64,000 nt of DNA from Wolfiporia cocos (lineage: Eukaryota > Basidiomycota > Agaricomycetes > Polyporales > Phaeolaceae). Of the stretch, positions 1-12,285 are shown piece by piece; within the stretch, counting starts at the first letter, position 1; each line of letters starts with the position of its first letter. The stretch is from the NCBI GenBank assembly GCA_029448655.1, contig JACCLO010000001.1:3038001-3102000 (forward strand), written 5' to 3'. Under the pieces are notes generated by a model. It was not told the DNA's origin and searched no databases. It worked only from the letters and a program-made list of their open reading frames with translations. The position numbers were made by a program, and so were the translations under genes.

Positions 1-1140
1 ACTACGCTCAGCATTTCTTGCTCGAGCAACCGAACGACTAAGTCCTCGAAGTGCACATTGACTTCTTGGACTTAGGCGAGTCTTATATTCTATCAGACTT
101 GCACCTGAACAGATTATATCCTCTAACGCGTATTGGATATTTACCGATCTCCTAGGAAAGCATCTCTAGGACTTGAAGGCATCTAACGAGTATTTGCCTT
201 GCATACGGCACTCCGCCTATGTGCAGAAGAATGATCTATATTCGCGACTCGAATATACAAACGGGTATCCGACCCGTAACAATGCCAACATCCACCACAC
301 TGACCCTATTCAATTTTCCAACTTCAACTGGATCAACGACAAATCCACGAAGCTCCACTCCTCCATTTACGTATCCTTCCTGGACGATGACACACACATC
401 ATCCTTGAACATGTTGAAGAATCTCTCACCGGCATCCAACACATCACCTGCAAACACGACGTATTCAACCCTCAGATCTCTTGGGAGATCGTCAACTCCA
501 CACCCATTTCTGCAGCGAGTTCTTCTGCATCATAGTTATACTTTTTCTACTCTTTCTCCACCCCTGTCCCCAAGTATTTATTGAACAAGCGTCGGCCTAA
601 CTCGGGGCCCATATGACGTTAGTTCCACTCCTTCGGAGTACCTATGACCCCTTCGGAGTACCTATGACCCCTTCCCCTCTCACCATGACTAACCAACGTC
701 CCACCGCTAACACCACCCTACTCGTATTTACGATACTCTTCACCTTCGACCTTGGGCTCTAGCAGCTGCCGCACATGTACACAGGATACTGACTGCGGGG
801 TATAAATGGTTGTCTCTCTCTCTCTCGCTCAGATCACGTGGGAGGTTACGCGACCCGACTATTTTCTTTTCGATGTCCGCTCGGTAACTGCCGCGCGCTG
901 TGAACCGAACCGAGACTACCGGTCTGGCAGGAGGCCAGCAGAAGCGAGAGCGGACTAGGGCAAGCTGATGACACGACAAGCGCAGAGCAAGAGCTATAAC
1001 CCGGAAACGCTCAATTCCTTGGGCTAATCAGCTCCAATAGAGGTCTTCACCTGAGCGCCAATCAGGAATACTACGGTATACAATTACCATGCCAACGAAA
1101 GGTATAATATTAATGTCTGCCCAGAAATCCCCGACCACAG
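1..1140. other. No gene recognised; low-coding stretch
   Basis: No recognisable protein is seen. A 120-residue open frame at 173-535 (+) has no family I know and overlaps an equally long frame in another phase, so I do not call it. The sequence before it reads like a decayed coding fragment with stops, possibly an old retroelement piece, but this is a weak impression. A 20-bp tandem duplication lies at 631-670 and a short CT run at about 808-826. The last 150 bases are the 3' flank of BOS1. Confidence 0.5.
631..670. repeat. Two-copy 20-bp tandem repeat
   Basis: The unit CTTCGGAGTACCTATGACCC occurs twice head to tail without a mismatch. It lies in non-coding DNA and probably reflects local slippage. 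Confidence 0.9.
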
Positions 1141-2123
1141 TCAACCAAGATACCTCCATATCAGATAGAAGCAGAAGAAGGTGAAGACAGCGCCGCCAAA
1201 GAAGATATACATGTCTTGTGTGCTATATAGGTTTCAGCAAACCATGCATCAGCACAGATCGAGAAGCATACCTTCTTCGCTCAATCCACCCAATCACATC
1301 CCTGCTCAAACCCAGCGTATTTGCAGCATCTAATAGGCGCCTCTGCGTGCCTTTTAGCACATTTCGCTGATCTACTAGGTCATCGAGTACGGCTCGGCCC
1401 TGCGCGATGAAATCATCCAGTCGCGCCTCGGTATTCTGGATGAACGTGTGTTCGTGTAGTGCGTGCTGCTCTCGCAAGCTCGACATAGGTATAGAGGAGG
1501 GACTCCGGAACGGTGATTCGGAAACTTCAGCAGATGATGCTTGTGCCGCCATGAATCGTCGTCGCGTATCCCCCGGTGCTGGTGACAACGGCAATGTGGA
1601 TGACGACGACGCTGACAGCAATTCGGCGCGCGCTGCAGCTTCATTCTATGTAAGAACGTAAGCATCACACGAATGTGAGTACTACTACGTACACGTACCT
1701 CGGCTTTTAGCTTCTCGAACTGAGTACGCAATTCTGTGTAATCCGAACGGAATTTCTGTACGCGCCTTGTGCAGAGTACGGATTTAGCGGGCTTGACGGA
1801 TGAACCTCAGTATACATGCTTGAAACAACTGACATCATGGCTTTCTCCTGCTTCGCCTTGATCATTTCCCTCTTGGCCATCGAATCATAATCATCGACTG
1901 TCCGGTGCATCGCCGCTAACGATGCGGATATCTGCCCTGTCTGGTATCAGGATATGCATAGCTTCATCTATGAGACCTCGCGCTGTGCCAAGAGCGGCTC
2001 GTGTATTGTCATAAATTGAGACAGACCTAGGAGGGCCGCAGACTTGTCCCCATTCCGTAACCGCTCCAAGTCAGCCTGGATCGAGTTGGTCTGGCGTACC
2101 CCAAGGGTATATAGCGAGTTCAT
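1141..2123 (-). CDS. BOS1: Golgi/ER v-SNARE Bos1 (membrin/GOSR2 family)
   Basis: SNARE protein of ER-to-Golgi vesicle fusion, tail-anchored in the membrane. Five exons by eye: 2027-2123, 1834-1936, 1699-1765, 1272-1645 and 1141-1222; they join in frame to about 240 residues, the usual size of the family. The N-terminus starts MNSLYTLGVRQTNSIQADL. The SNARE core follows in exon 4, with the blocks LDDFIAQGRAVLDDLVDQR and RRLLDAANTLGLSRDVI. The last exon adds a C-terminal membrane segment, IFFGGAVFTFFCFYLIW, before the stop, as expected for a tail anchor. The ATG at 2123 fits the family start. It is divergent from the methyltransferase gene at 2403. Family assignment is strong; the splice sites are all GT-AG and phase-consistent. 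Confidence 0.93.
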
Positions 2124-2402
2124 TTTATCAGCCCGGGCGGTGTTTATCCCAGAGTTATCCGTGAAGCTTGACTGGCAACCAGTATCCAGCGAAATTGAGA
2201 ATCAGAACAGAACACAAGGTATGGGCGTCGGCGCAGCGTGTCGCCAGACCATTACACGTGACTCGACGCGTCGGGCCCGGCGCTTGCGCAGTCAACGTGA
2301 GGAGTCCCAGGTCGCCTCATTTGTTGGCCAACGTCGCAATATAAGTAGTGGCCAAATATTAATTCTTGGATACTCTGCAGCTCCCTGGTGAAGGTGTTTC
2401 AG
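2124..2402. promoter_or_regulatory. Divergent promoter of BOS1 and the methyltransferase gene
   Basis: The two start codons lie 279 bp apart on opposite strands with no other gene between them, so both promoters must fit here. I see no TATA box in a convincing position on either side. Confidence 0.6.
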
Positions 2403-3635
2403 ATGTCCTCCCTTGCAGCCCCTCTGAGCCCATCGCCATATGGGCCAATACGACTACCGCCCGGATCCACCGTAGTGACAGATGCAGACGAGGAGGTTCG
2501 TCATTTACGGGATACCCAGGTCATATTGACATGAGGGCGTCCACTTAGGTATTTCTTCTCTACACAGACCTGGCTGCACGCAAACCTGTGGATGGATCGA
2601 CAGGTTTCCGTGGCCTCGGATATGCGGACCCGCACAAAGATACACTAGTACTGGAATTCAATATTGGGAATACACTTGTTTCTTCGTTATCCGAATCTTC
2701 CGCGAAGAAGAAATCAAGAAAAGGATCGGTTCATAGAGTTAAAGAGAACGAGCAAGAACGTACAATCACAATTGAGCTCGCTCAGGACAAGACGGCGCTC
2801 CGCAGTCGCAAAGGTGATACGGGTAGCGTAGTGTGGCGTGCCAGGTACGTTCAATTCATTCTAGTGGCAGCCATTGCATGGTGAACTCCCGACACACTCT
2901 CATTCATTAGTGTCGATTTTGCGCAATTTGTCCTCTCACAATACCACGCGCGCGCGCCCAATCCCCTCTTTGACCCGGTCGCGCTCCGTAATGCGCATGT
3001 GTTCGAGCTTGGGTGAGAATCAGCGAAATGTCTCCTCCGCTTACTGCTTATCGTCTCTTCCATGGGAATGTATCGCGTGGTTCACTCTTGTCTTAAGAGC
3101 CGGCACCGGGCTACTGGGCATTGTGCTTTCCAACATAGTCGCGCGCTACACAGTTACGGATATCGAGCCTCTCGTCCCCCTTATCACCAAGAACCTATCC
3201 CTGAATTTGCCGAGGTTTTCCCAACCGAAGCCCTCGCCGAGACGCTCCAAGCACTCGAACACCAGTAGTTCCTCTAACGATAACTCGGCGAACGTTACTG
3301 CTGAGGTACTGGACTGGATCACTCTGCACAATGCACCGGCGGCATCTCGAGAAAAGCTTTTCGCGTATCCACCAGTTGACCTCCTACTGATCGTAGATTG
3401 CATCTACCACCCATCGCTGCTGCCGTCGCTGCTTACGACGATCAACTTTCTGACTACTCCTGAACGGACAGCCGTCTTCGTATTGGTGGAGCTAAGGGCC
3501 GAAGACGTCGTCAGAGAATTCCTGGAGAGATGGTTGAACCTATCTAGTGATGGTGACTGGCAAATCTGGAGTATCGGAAGAATCATGGATGGTCCATATG
3601 CAATATGGGTTGGGTGGAAGCGCCATCGCCAGTAG
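2403..3635 (+). CDS. METTL21/EFM6-type protein-lysine methyltransferase
   Basis: SAM-dependent methyltransferase of the 'methyltransferase 16' family (METTL21 in animals, Efm6-like in fungi), which methylates lysines on elongation factors or chaperones. Exon 1 is 2403-2495 and a 53-nt intron ends at 2548, giving DADEE|VFLLYTDLAARKP. Then come ITIELAQDKTALRSRKGDTG and SVVWRA|SVDFAQFVL. An intron splits the SAM-binding motif FELG|AGTGLLGIVL. Motif YTVTDIEPLVPLI and the post-motif LLIVDCIYHPSLLPSLLTTI follow in the last exon. The end, GPYAIWVGWKRH, is typical. The gene converges on RRP17 with 129 bp between stops. Which substrate it modifies cannot be read from the sequence; the METTL21 grouping is firm, the Efm6 orthology less so. 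Confidence 0.88.
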
Positions 3636-3764
3636 AAATGCGACAACGGCTCCATTACTTAAGTGACCGCGGAGCAGAACAGTACCTGCTGGCGTATGAT
3701 ATAAGACACAGTGGTTCATATGGGGACGACAATAACTAAATACAATAAATAACGAGCAAGCTGG

Positions 3765-4677
3765 TCACCGCTTCTTGCGCCCGCCACCGCTCTTGCGTGA
3801 CGCCTTGCCTCCGGCTCGTTCAGCCTTTTCCTTTTTCCTTCTCCGTTGCTTCAACCTATCCGCCTTTCTCGCTGCGTTCGTTTGGTACTTGATATCCTTC
3901 GATTTAACGACAACCTTCGCCTTCGACTTGGCTGTGGACTTGCCCTGGCTTTCGACCTTTTGTGGGTTTTCGCGGGGAGCCCGGACCCCAGTTATTTCTG
4001 CGCCTGTAAGCAGTTTCGACGCTGCTTCCTCATTGTCATTCTGTGGGTTCCGCGGGATAGATGGGCCGTGCAAGAGCGTGTCGGGATCAAAATCCTCGAC
4101 AACGGTGACGGTCGCAACTTGTTCCTCGTATTCGTACTCTTCCTCCTTCTCTACCCCCTTACCCTCGTCAGCTGATCCTGATGACCCTGCTATCCCTGAC
4201 CATTCCTGATCATTATCCTCGTCGTCTGAACCGTCAGAGGTTAGAAGCGGGGATACACGTCGATGTAGTGGCGCATACCAACAATGCCACCGTACAATCT
4301 CTCTGCATCGGCAGCATTTCGTGCAGCTCGCTCAGCTAGAAGTTGGCGTTTCTGTTAGGTTGAGTGAGGATTGACATGTCAAAACACAGACACCACGGCG
4401 CACCTCTCTCCTTGCCTCCAGCCGCTCCAGCCTCTCCTTCTCCTGAGCCTTCTTCTTGGCAGCCTCCTTCTTCTCCAACTTGCGCTTGTGGAAGCCTGTC
4501 AAATATTCCCTGTAGTTCCCGGCGCCTTAGATTGCATTTACAACCAGTCTGAAACGAAGTCGACCTTCGAGCATTATCGTCAAAAACAACCTCTTTGATT
4601 TGCTCCTTCTTCGCACGTCTTTTAGCGGCAACAACTCTATGTGAGTTGGTCAGCACAGCCAGATTCGATGGGGCCAT
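3765..4677 (-). CDS. RRP17: Nucleolar ribosomal RNA processing protein Rrp17/NOL12
   Basis: Nol12/Rrp17 family protein of 60S ribosome assembly; the yeast member is described as a 5'-3' exonuclease acting on pre-rRNA 5' ends. The start MAPSNLAVLTNSHRVVAAKR is followed by KEQIKEVVFDDNARR, then, across an intron, EYLTGFHKRKLEKKEAAKKK and QEKERLERLEARRE. This FDD...AR.EYLTGFHKRK block is the family signature. Another exon carries the ERLYGGIV|DDEDNDQEWSG join and an acidic middle. The C-terminus is very lysine/arginine-rich and ends SRKSGGGRKKR, fitting a nucleolar protein. At least three introns of normal size are present. The neighbouring methyltransferase gene is convergent; the OPT transporter start lies 1.5 kb upstream on the other strand. 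Confidence 0.9.
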
Positions 4678-6192
4678 TATGAGGTGGTGAAACGACGAAC
4701 GGAGTTTCGTCCGCGAGCTATCTCAATCGCAAATATCCCCGATCAATATCGATCAATCTCAATAGTCACATGATGGTACGATTACACCAGGTTCCCAAGA
4801 AGGAAATGAAGGTTCATCCGCAGCTACCACCAAGCTCAGAGGGCTCCTGCAGTCCGCGATTCTTGGCCGGCCGCATGCGTCATTATCGCTCACTGTACGA
4901 GGCACACGAACACCGACGTTAGCCTTGTCGCCGGTGACTTTTGATTGGTGCGTGTCAACGCAACTTCTATCTAAGCTCTAAGCTCGTCAAGCACATGCTC
5001 CCACCAAGAGGACAGTCAGGATTACCAACACATGCTTCCGTGGTTGGCCAGACTCATGATACCCAGAACTGTTCCTGGTCCAATCCAATGTTTCTATAAG
5101 CCACAAAGCTCATAATCAAAGCATTCCACACGTGGAAATCCACTACAGATCTTCCGACTTGCTGCAAATTGTCACAATACCAGCGCTTGCCTCTAGGCCT
5201 TTTCGCAGCCCTTGATAGCGCCTGTCATTCTAGCTTGATGAGCTGAAGCTACATACAATCCGTTATGTCGGTTCATAACGGAGAGAGCTACATTCCTCTG
5301 TCCCTGCTCTGTTCACATGTTCGCCGCTCGAGTGCCACAATTGCTGATTTCTTCCCTGCGCTCATGCACAAGCTTTCCGTATCTATCACTTACGGAATCT
5401 CTGCGGGATTCAAAAGAATTACGATCTCATGCGGATAAACATATATCCCTACTGTGTCCTGCTGAAGCCGGTCGTGTGCACCGAATTCCCCCTCGGAACC
5501 CGGGATTTCATCCTTCCAGCAGCCACCCTTGGCATTCCATCAACCTGTACCTATCACGAAACTTTGACCCACAAGCTATCATGGATAAACCCCGTCCCAT
5601 CTCACGCTGTCACGCGCCCGCAAGGCCGTGTAGATCCTCCTCGAACAGAAGTGCATGCGCAAATTCTGGCCAACTTCGGGGGATCCTGTGGGAGTATCTG
5701 TATAATTTGAGCCCCTCTTTCGTTCCTTGCTGCTGAATGACTACGTGGAAAGATAAGCAGGAAGAAGCTAAACAGTTTTACGCCGGCGGGACGCGTTTGG
5801 CATTTTGCTGCTGCAGCAATCACGAAGTCGGCTCGTATCTCTTGTCATGACTGCCGCGTGGTATCTGTGTAAGTTTGTCTAGTATGAGCGCCATCCTTGA
5901 ACGGAAACGTAAGCCTAGCCTGTCCGGAGCCACTGCATCTGTCACGAATGTTCCTACACCAAGTCTCTCATACCAAAGTCCGCTTGGCCTACTCCAGCAT
6001 TTGTCTTATTCTGCATGTGGTTCGGTATGCGCGTGCTCGTGTCCCTGGTATGTGGTCATACCGCGATAGGTCATTCGGTGCCGTTCTTGGAAGAGCCCGT
6101 TATCTCAAGGGCCTCTGGTCTACTCGTGGATAAGAAGAGAAGGCGTCGGAACCCCAGCGGCACTGAGGCTCCCTTTGCCTGTTGACCTCACC
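4678..6192. other. Divergent intergenic region between RRP17 and the OPT transporter
   Basis: About 1.5 kb without a gene I can support. Open frames at 5317-5736 and 5429-5710 (+) have no recognisable content and overlap in different phases. The region should hold both promoters and any 5' untranslated exons of the transporter. Confidence 0.5.
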
Positions 6193-9100
6193 ATGTCATC
6201 TTCCCGCGACGAGCAGGACAGCGCCAGCTCGATTTCTGACAAGGAAAAGCTGGACTCTGGGAAGGGTGGTGGGTGGCTTCTCGCTTGGCCAGCTTAGAGA
6301 AGAAATCTCAGCGGATCATAGTGGCCCAGAATATAATAGCTGTTGCCGACTTTGACGACCCGAATCTCGACAAGGATGCGGTAGATTTCGGTATGTGCCG
6401 ACCTCCTCATGCTCTTGACTAGCTCAGACATATCCCTACCAATCTCTTCAGAGGATGACTCTCCATATCCGGAAGTACGTTCTGCAGTTGCCAACACAGA
6501 TGATCCCTCGATGCCGGCTTCAACGATCCGTACCTGGGTTATGGGTATCATATGGGCCATTATCATTCCCGGCATGAATCAATTCTTTTTCTTCCGGTAC
6601 CCGTCCGTCAGCGTGGGCAGCGTAAGGCGATGGCTAAAAGACATACGATCTACGGCTCACGCGCATCCTGCAGTTTGTGGCGCTGCTCATTTCCTTCCCG
6701 GTCGGTCGTGCTTGGACCAAGTTCATGCCGAAGGTTAAGATATTTGGCCACCCGCTGAACCCCGGGCCATTCACTTTGAAAGAACATGTGTTGATTACAA
6801 TCATGGCGGGAGTAGGCGCAGGTTCAGCATATGCGGTATGTTGTCCATGTGACGCAGTTGGCACAAAGTAACGTATGATTAGACCGATATTGTAGCGGTA
6901 CAGCGCGTCTACTACAACCAGCAGTACAACTTCGGGTGTAGGTTGCATGCTCACCTTTATAAAAGCTCATCTGAAATCTAATCTGCTCAACAGACCAATG
7001 GATGGTTGTCATGAGCACGCAACTGGTATTTCAGCCACTCCAGTTCCACTTTCATAGTTTACTGCATCTTTGCAGATCGGGTTCTCGATTGGTGGCATTT
7101 TGCGAAGGTTCCTCGTTCAACCTCCGTCGATGAGTATGTCTCGCATTCAATAACGTGATAGGTACTCGCTTATAACTCTGCCTAGTTTGGCCCACGAACC
7201 TTGTGACATGTGCGCTGTTCAACACTCTGCACCAGCAGCAATACGCGGGTATTGGCAACCGCGGAGGGATCAGCCGTGAACGGTTCTTCCTCTACGTCTT
7301 CCTCGGCTCTTTCTCGTGGTATTGGTTCCCAGAATACATATTTCAAGCGCTGTCCTACTTCAATTGGGTATGCTGGATTGTTCCCAACAATGTTGTCGTC
7401 AACCAGCTGTTCGGCTATTCTAGCGGCTTGGTAAGGTTGCACATGCATGACTGGCATCAGCTGAAATTCATAATGATTCCAGGGAATGTCACTGATCACA
7501 TTTGACTGGGCACAAGTGAGCGAGAGATCGCGATTTAGGCGATCGTGGGTTAACCGCTCGACATCAGATTTCATACATCGGTTCACCTCTCGCAACTCCG
7601 TGGTGGGCGGAGGCAAACATTGCCGTTGGTTTCGTGTTCTTCTTCTGTAAGCATTCTGCCTTGCATTTAATGTACCGAAACTCATCAGATCGCAGGGATT
7701 CTCACCCCCATTCTGTACTACACGAACACATGGTACAGCGCCTGGATGCCGTAAGTTGATCTCAAAACTACGCACCGCGATATACGCTCAATGAATTTGG
7801 GCAATAGCATGTCCTCCAGAGGATCATACGATCGTTACGGAAACAGCTACAATGTATCTGCAATCACTAACGCCGACGCTTCGCTCAACGTGGAGAAGTA
7901 CAGAGAATATAGCCCGCTATTTCTATCGACGACTTTCGCAATGTCTTACGGGTTGTCATTCGCATCTATCACCTCCATCATCACCCATACAATCCTGTAC
8001 TTCCGGAAGCAGATCTGGGTGCAGTCTCGACGATCGATGCATGAGCAGCCAGACATCCACGCCAGGCTCATGGCGAAATATCCGCAAGTTCCGGAATGGT
8101 GGTATGCGATCGTTCTTGGTGCGTTCTAGTATGACTGATTTCACAAGTATGCGATGCTCAACTGATCCTACAGTGTCGATGTTCGTCTTCGGCATCGTCT
8201 CCATTGAGGTGTGGCACACAGAGTTCCCTGTTTGGGCGTTCGTCCTAAGCCTCATCATCGGTAACTGAACTCGTGCCAGTACACGACTCACACCGCTGAC
8301 TGTTGCTTCCTTAGCCTTTGTGTATTGTATTCCAGTTGGAATGATCCAGGCGATCACTAACCAGCAGCTTGGTCTCAAGTCAGCCACTTTCAAAATTTAA
8401 TTTGAACCAGCGCTGATGTGCTCGTAGCGTTATTACAGAGCTGATCATTGGATATGCTCTCCCCGGAAGACCAATTGCCATGATGATGTTCAAGACGTGG
8501 GGATACATCACGATGGCGCAAGCGTTGACGTTCGCCTCAGACTTCAAACTTGGGCACTATATGAAGATCGCGCCTCGCCCGATGTTCTGGTGTCAAGTTG
8601 TCGCCACGGTTATCGCCGGAACAGTGCAACTCGCAGTACAGGCCTGGATGTTTACCAATATTCCCGACATGTGCTCGAGCACGCAGGAGAACGGCTTCAT
8701 TGTAAGCTATGGTGTTCGACGACATCCCGGTACATCTCTCATTGTTGGGAATACAGTGTCCTTCGACGGAGGTATTCGGTACCGCTTCCATAATATGGGG
8801 TGTTATCGGTCCCGCTCGTCAGTTCTCCAAAGGTCAGATCTACTAGTAAGTGGTCTTTATTCTTCTCCTGTAAAACATACTGAGTTACATCAGTGGATTG
8901 GTGTGGTTCTTCCTCGTCGGAGCACTGTGCCCGCTCGTGGCGTACTTCATCTCCTTGAAGTGGCCGAACTCCTTCATCAAATATGTCAACTTCCCGGTCA
9001 TATTCAGCGGAACCGGCGCGATCCCTCCGGCAAGCGCTGTAAACTACGTGCCTTGGGCAATCGTCGGGTTTATCTTCAACTATGTGATCCGTAGGCGCCA

Positions 9101-9443
9101 CTTCTCGTGGTGGACGAAGTACAACTGTGAGCAAGCATCCACAAGGAATGTATTCTGGTGTGCTAACTCCCCCGTATAGACGTACTCTCGGCCGGGCTTG
9201 ACTCGGGTGTAGCGGTGTCAATCATTATCATATTCTTCTGCGTGCAATATCCTTTGAAGGGCACAATCGGCGCAAACACTATTCAAACCTGGTGGGGTAA
9301 CACCGTTCCCTTTAACAACGCTGATGGCCGCTCTGCAAGCTTGAAGACGCTATCGACTGGAGGGTGGTTCGGGTGAGTGTTCCGTTCGGCATTTTACGCA
9401 GGAATTGGCTCAAGCCGCCCGCAGACCCTCTTCATGGGAGTGA
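6193..9443 (+). CDS. OPT-family oligopeptide transporter
   Basis: Proton-coupled small oligopeptide transporter of the plasma membrane or vacuole (OPT superfamily). The N-terminus, from MSSSRDEQDSASSISDKEKL, is polar and cytosolic. Later exons give a long series of hydrophobic segments. Family landmarks include DDSPYPEVRSAVANTDDP, WAIIIPGMNQFFFFRYPS, FGHPLNPGPFTLKEHVLI, YGLSFASITSIITHTILY, GRPIAMMMFKTWGYITMAQA and SGTGAIPPASAVNYVPWAIV. Ten or more short introns interrupt it. The reading frame meets a TGA at 9374-9376, but that TGA overlaps a good donor (GTGAGT). Splicing from there to 9425 adds a 19-nt last exon giving FGPSSWE, which matches the usual C-terminal motif of the family, so I place the stop at 9443. 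Substrate is unknown. Confidence 0.93.
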
Positions 9444-9910
9444 AGATTGTGATAGCGCATCGCGATGACTGCTCCACTTTGTATGCATTAGTGTAGTATG
9501 ACGTATGTTGTATAAGGGCGGAGTTGAATGACATGTCTCGTGCCTGATTAGGTTCATCAGAGTTGAGTTGTTACTAATACTAGAATGCTTCCCACAAAAC
9601 TGACAGCGTCGACTAACGAAAGTAGCTGCGCTCACTCCACAGACGATGATATCGAAGTGATCGCTAAATGTGTCCATCCTGCAGAATGGTTTAGCTGTGG
9701 GTACGCAACAGGTCACAATCTGGGTCAGCTGCTCGGACTGTAACGCGCAGAGGAGCAGCTCCTTACATATAAGATGGCTAAGTTGTGCTTGATCAGTTCC
9801 TTCGCGTGAAGAGGCCTCTCTGGTGAGTCGTGACAACGTACAATATTTGCCTTTGTTGCTAAGTCGGTGTATCTAGCTACCTCCGTAGTGATCATCAAAG
9901 TAGTGAAGTG
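9444..9910. other. Intergenic region
   Basis: About 470 bp between the transporter stop and the hydrolase start. Nothing beyond the expected terminator of one gene and promoter of the next is visible; an open frame at 9432-9836 (-) has no recognisable features. Confidence 0.5.
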
Positions 9911-10792
9911 ATGAATCTCCCTGAGCCTGCGGAGAACCAGCCATACTGCGTAGTATCGGCACTCGAGGCGGGATTCGTAGACGTTCCCCTTGCCCAGATT
10001 GTTGACACTGCGAGTGCAGACGAAATCGCACAGTTCCCCTGTCTGGCTTTCTTGCTGCGTCATTCCGCCAGCCAGGATCCATTTATCTTTGATCTCGGCA
10101 TCCCACGAAATTGGGCAGAGAGCTTGTCTCATCCCTATCTCGAACTGATCAGCAAATGGTACACCATTGAGGTACCGCAAGACGCCATTGAATCAGTACA
10201 GAAAGGCGGATACGACCCCTTGTCGATCGCACACATCTGCCTATCGCACATTCACTTTGACCACCACGGCGACCCGCGTCCTTTCACTAACGCGACATTC
10301 ATCGTGGGCGAGAACAGCCGTGCCTTGATTAATCCAGGCTACCCGGCCGACCCGGGTACATTCTTCAAGCACGACCTCCTCCCTTCCGAGCGCACGCGCT
10401 TCCTGTCCACCGCAGGGATGCAGCCAGTCGGTCCCTTCCCCCATGCGCTCGACTTCTACGGTGACGGCAGTCTGTACATAGTCGATACCCCGGGGCACCT
10501 CCCCGGGCACCTCTGCGTGCTCGCGCGGACGTCACCGGACGGCGGATGGATATTCCTCGCGGGAGACGCAGCGCACGACTGGCGCCTGCTCACGGGCGAG
10601 GCGCGCATCGCAGACAGTGCGCACTTCGGTTGTGCGCACCGCGACAAGGCGGTGGCGGGAGAGACCATCGAGCGCATCAAGGCGCTCAGGCAGCTGCCGA
10701 GAGTGAGGGTGCTGTTGTCGCATGACGTGCCGTGGTACAAAGAGAATGCAGGTGGCACGGCATTCTTGCCCGGGAGCATTGAGTCGCTGTGA
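9911..10792 (+). CDS. Metallo-beta-lactamase-fold hydrolase, copy 1
   Basis: Single-exon gene for a cytosolic MBL-fold enzyme of about 293 residues, starting MNLPEPAENQPYCVVSALEAG. The metal-binding motif HIHFDHHGD is intact, followed by a GH in DTPGHLPGHLCVLA, the bridging aspartate in IFLAGDAAHDW and a late histidine in VRVLLSHDVPWY. Thus all expected zinc ligands of the fold are present. The arrangement resembles lactonase-like members (N-acyl homoserine lactonase group), but the substrate cannot be inferred. There is no signal peptide. A close paralogue in opposite orientation lies at 18391-19275; the two proteins share long identical runs such as WYKENAGGTAFLPGSIESL. The ATG at 9911 matches the start of the paralogue. 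Confidence 0.9.
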   Translation: MNLPEPAENQPYCVVSALEAGFVDVPLAQIVDTASADEIAQFPCLAFLLRHSASQDPFIFDLGIPRNWAESLSHPYLELISKWYTIEVPQDAIESVQKGGYDPLSIAHICLSHIHFDHHGDPRPFTNATFIVGENSRALINPGYPADPGTFFKHDLLPSERTRFLSTAGMQPVGPFPHALDFYGDGSLYIVDTPGHLPGHLCVLARTSPDGGWIFLAGDAAHDWRLLTGEARIADSAHFGCAHRDKAVAGETIERIKALRQLPRVRVLLSHDVPWYKENAGGTAFLPGSIESL

Positions 10793-12285
10793 TGATGCTG
10801 AGTACGCATTTCTGAGTCAGTCAGATGGGCCATGCCTATGAAAGTAAGCTTAGTTCAATCTATCAGATAATATGACCTATTTAAGCTAATTATATGTTGT
10901 TGCTGATGATACTCGCTTCGCGGTATCATAGGAGCTTCGCGGACCCTAAGGGTCCAGAGCGCGTTGTACGAGTAGTCGGGAATCGTCTATGTGTTGTAAG
11001 CTTTAGGCATCTAAATGCTTCGACAACATCGATCCTGGACCCGTGCGACCCGATGGTGCTACCCGAAGTCACTCGAATTACAGTTGATCAAGGACTCACG
11101 AGTCCTCTTCCATCAGCGACCGATCGTGATTTGTACGCCCAGTCACCTACCACAAGCCTGCCAACAGTTGATTTATTATGTGCCGAGACGATGGTTGACG
11201 ATAACCGGCTCCGGCAACAGTCTCTACAACCGCATTTGTCAGCAACGAAAGTATGCAGCCTTTACAGTCCAGTCAAGAGGTCACATCTCGGGTCGTTAGA
11301 GCATCTCAGTTGCCAGCTCAACCCGATCAAGACTCACGCGTCATCTGTATAGCCACGTGAACGACCAACATTCCTCGCCCACTCGTTGATACATTGCGCA
11401 TGTTGACTGTGGGCTGCGTTCGGCGCACGGCGCCAGCCTACTTGGTTTCAGCGGGTGGCCTGATCCATTTGAGATCGCCGCGATCAGCAGATGTTGGCGT
11501 AAGGAAGCGTCGAGCACACGCCGCGGGCGGTCAAATGTGTCGAGCGCATGCCACCGACCGGAAGCAACCCGCAGAGCATCCATAAAATCGTAATCGAGAT
11601 ACGAGTGCTCTCCGGAGAGATCTATTGGGCGCGCTTACCAATATGTGGCCATGCGGTTCGTCGAAACTGCCGCGCCCCCTGCTGGCAGTTGAGTGTGGAT
11701 CTGTCGCAATTGGCATAGCCGGCGAGGCGACACAGTTGGTCGCTGTGTAGAATGTGGTACATACGCAACGGAGTGTCGTCGACGGATAAAGCTTAGAAGC
11801 TTTAGTTGAGACGGGCCCCACGTGAGAGGGTATTCCATACACATCATATAAATCACTGCCTTCGGAACTGCCACGGTGTCGTCGACGCCTGGGAGGTTTC
11901 TATCAGAATGATAACTTGTCTCAGAAATGTCGGCATGACATTGGCACGCGTTGCGACCGAGGACGGTCTTCGCGATTTTTTTATGAAGCGACCGACTATC
12001 GAGTATGGCGATGATTGACATTTGTCGGTGAACAAATTGGAAGGAGAGCGCAGCCGCGAATTTGGCGAATTTGAATCGGTTTGATAAGATGAGGCGAGAT
12101 CGCCTAAATCGGATTTGGGAATGACATCGACATCAACCGGCGGACTGAGATCAACAGCGATGGAAATGCAAGTAAAGCAACTCTAACCCCGCCAACAATT
12201 CCTCGCTTCCGTTTGCTCTCATAACAGCGGCCCTGTCGGGCTGCTCCTTTTTCCTCCCACCACATCCTGCTCGACGTCGCACACG
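10793..12285. other. Long intergenic region upstream of the FAM72 gene
   Basis: About 1.5 kb with several short overlapping open frames, none recognisable. A 15-nt palindrome (GGACCCTAAGGGTCC) sits at 10941-10955 and a single ACGCGT at 11946-11951. The last 250 bp should be the FAM72 promoter; they contain a repeated GCGAATTTGGCGAATTTG stretch near 12055 that loosely resembles E2F-type sites. I see no gene. Confidence 0.5.

Noticed and set aside
1..600. Possible retroelement gag remnant
   Set aside because: Only a vague resemblance over a few residues with several stops; no LTR, primer-binding site or other part of an element.
2520..2567. Intron 1 of the methyltransferase ending at 2567
   Set aside because: It would break the reading frame; the intron 2496-2548 keeps the frame and restores the family sequence DADEEVFLLY.
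5317..5736. 139-residue open frame upstream of the OPT transporter
   Set aside because: Overlaps another frame of similar length, lacks any domain and lies in the expected promoter region.
9374..9376. TGA as the stop codon of the OPT transporter
   Set aside because: It overlaps a consensus donor, and the next exon supplies the conserved C-terminal GPSSW motif.
10941..10955. CCCTAA/TTAGGG-like palindrome as an interstitial telomere repeat
   Set aside because: Only a single half-unit on each strand; no tandem array.
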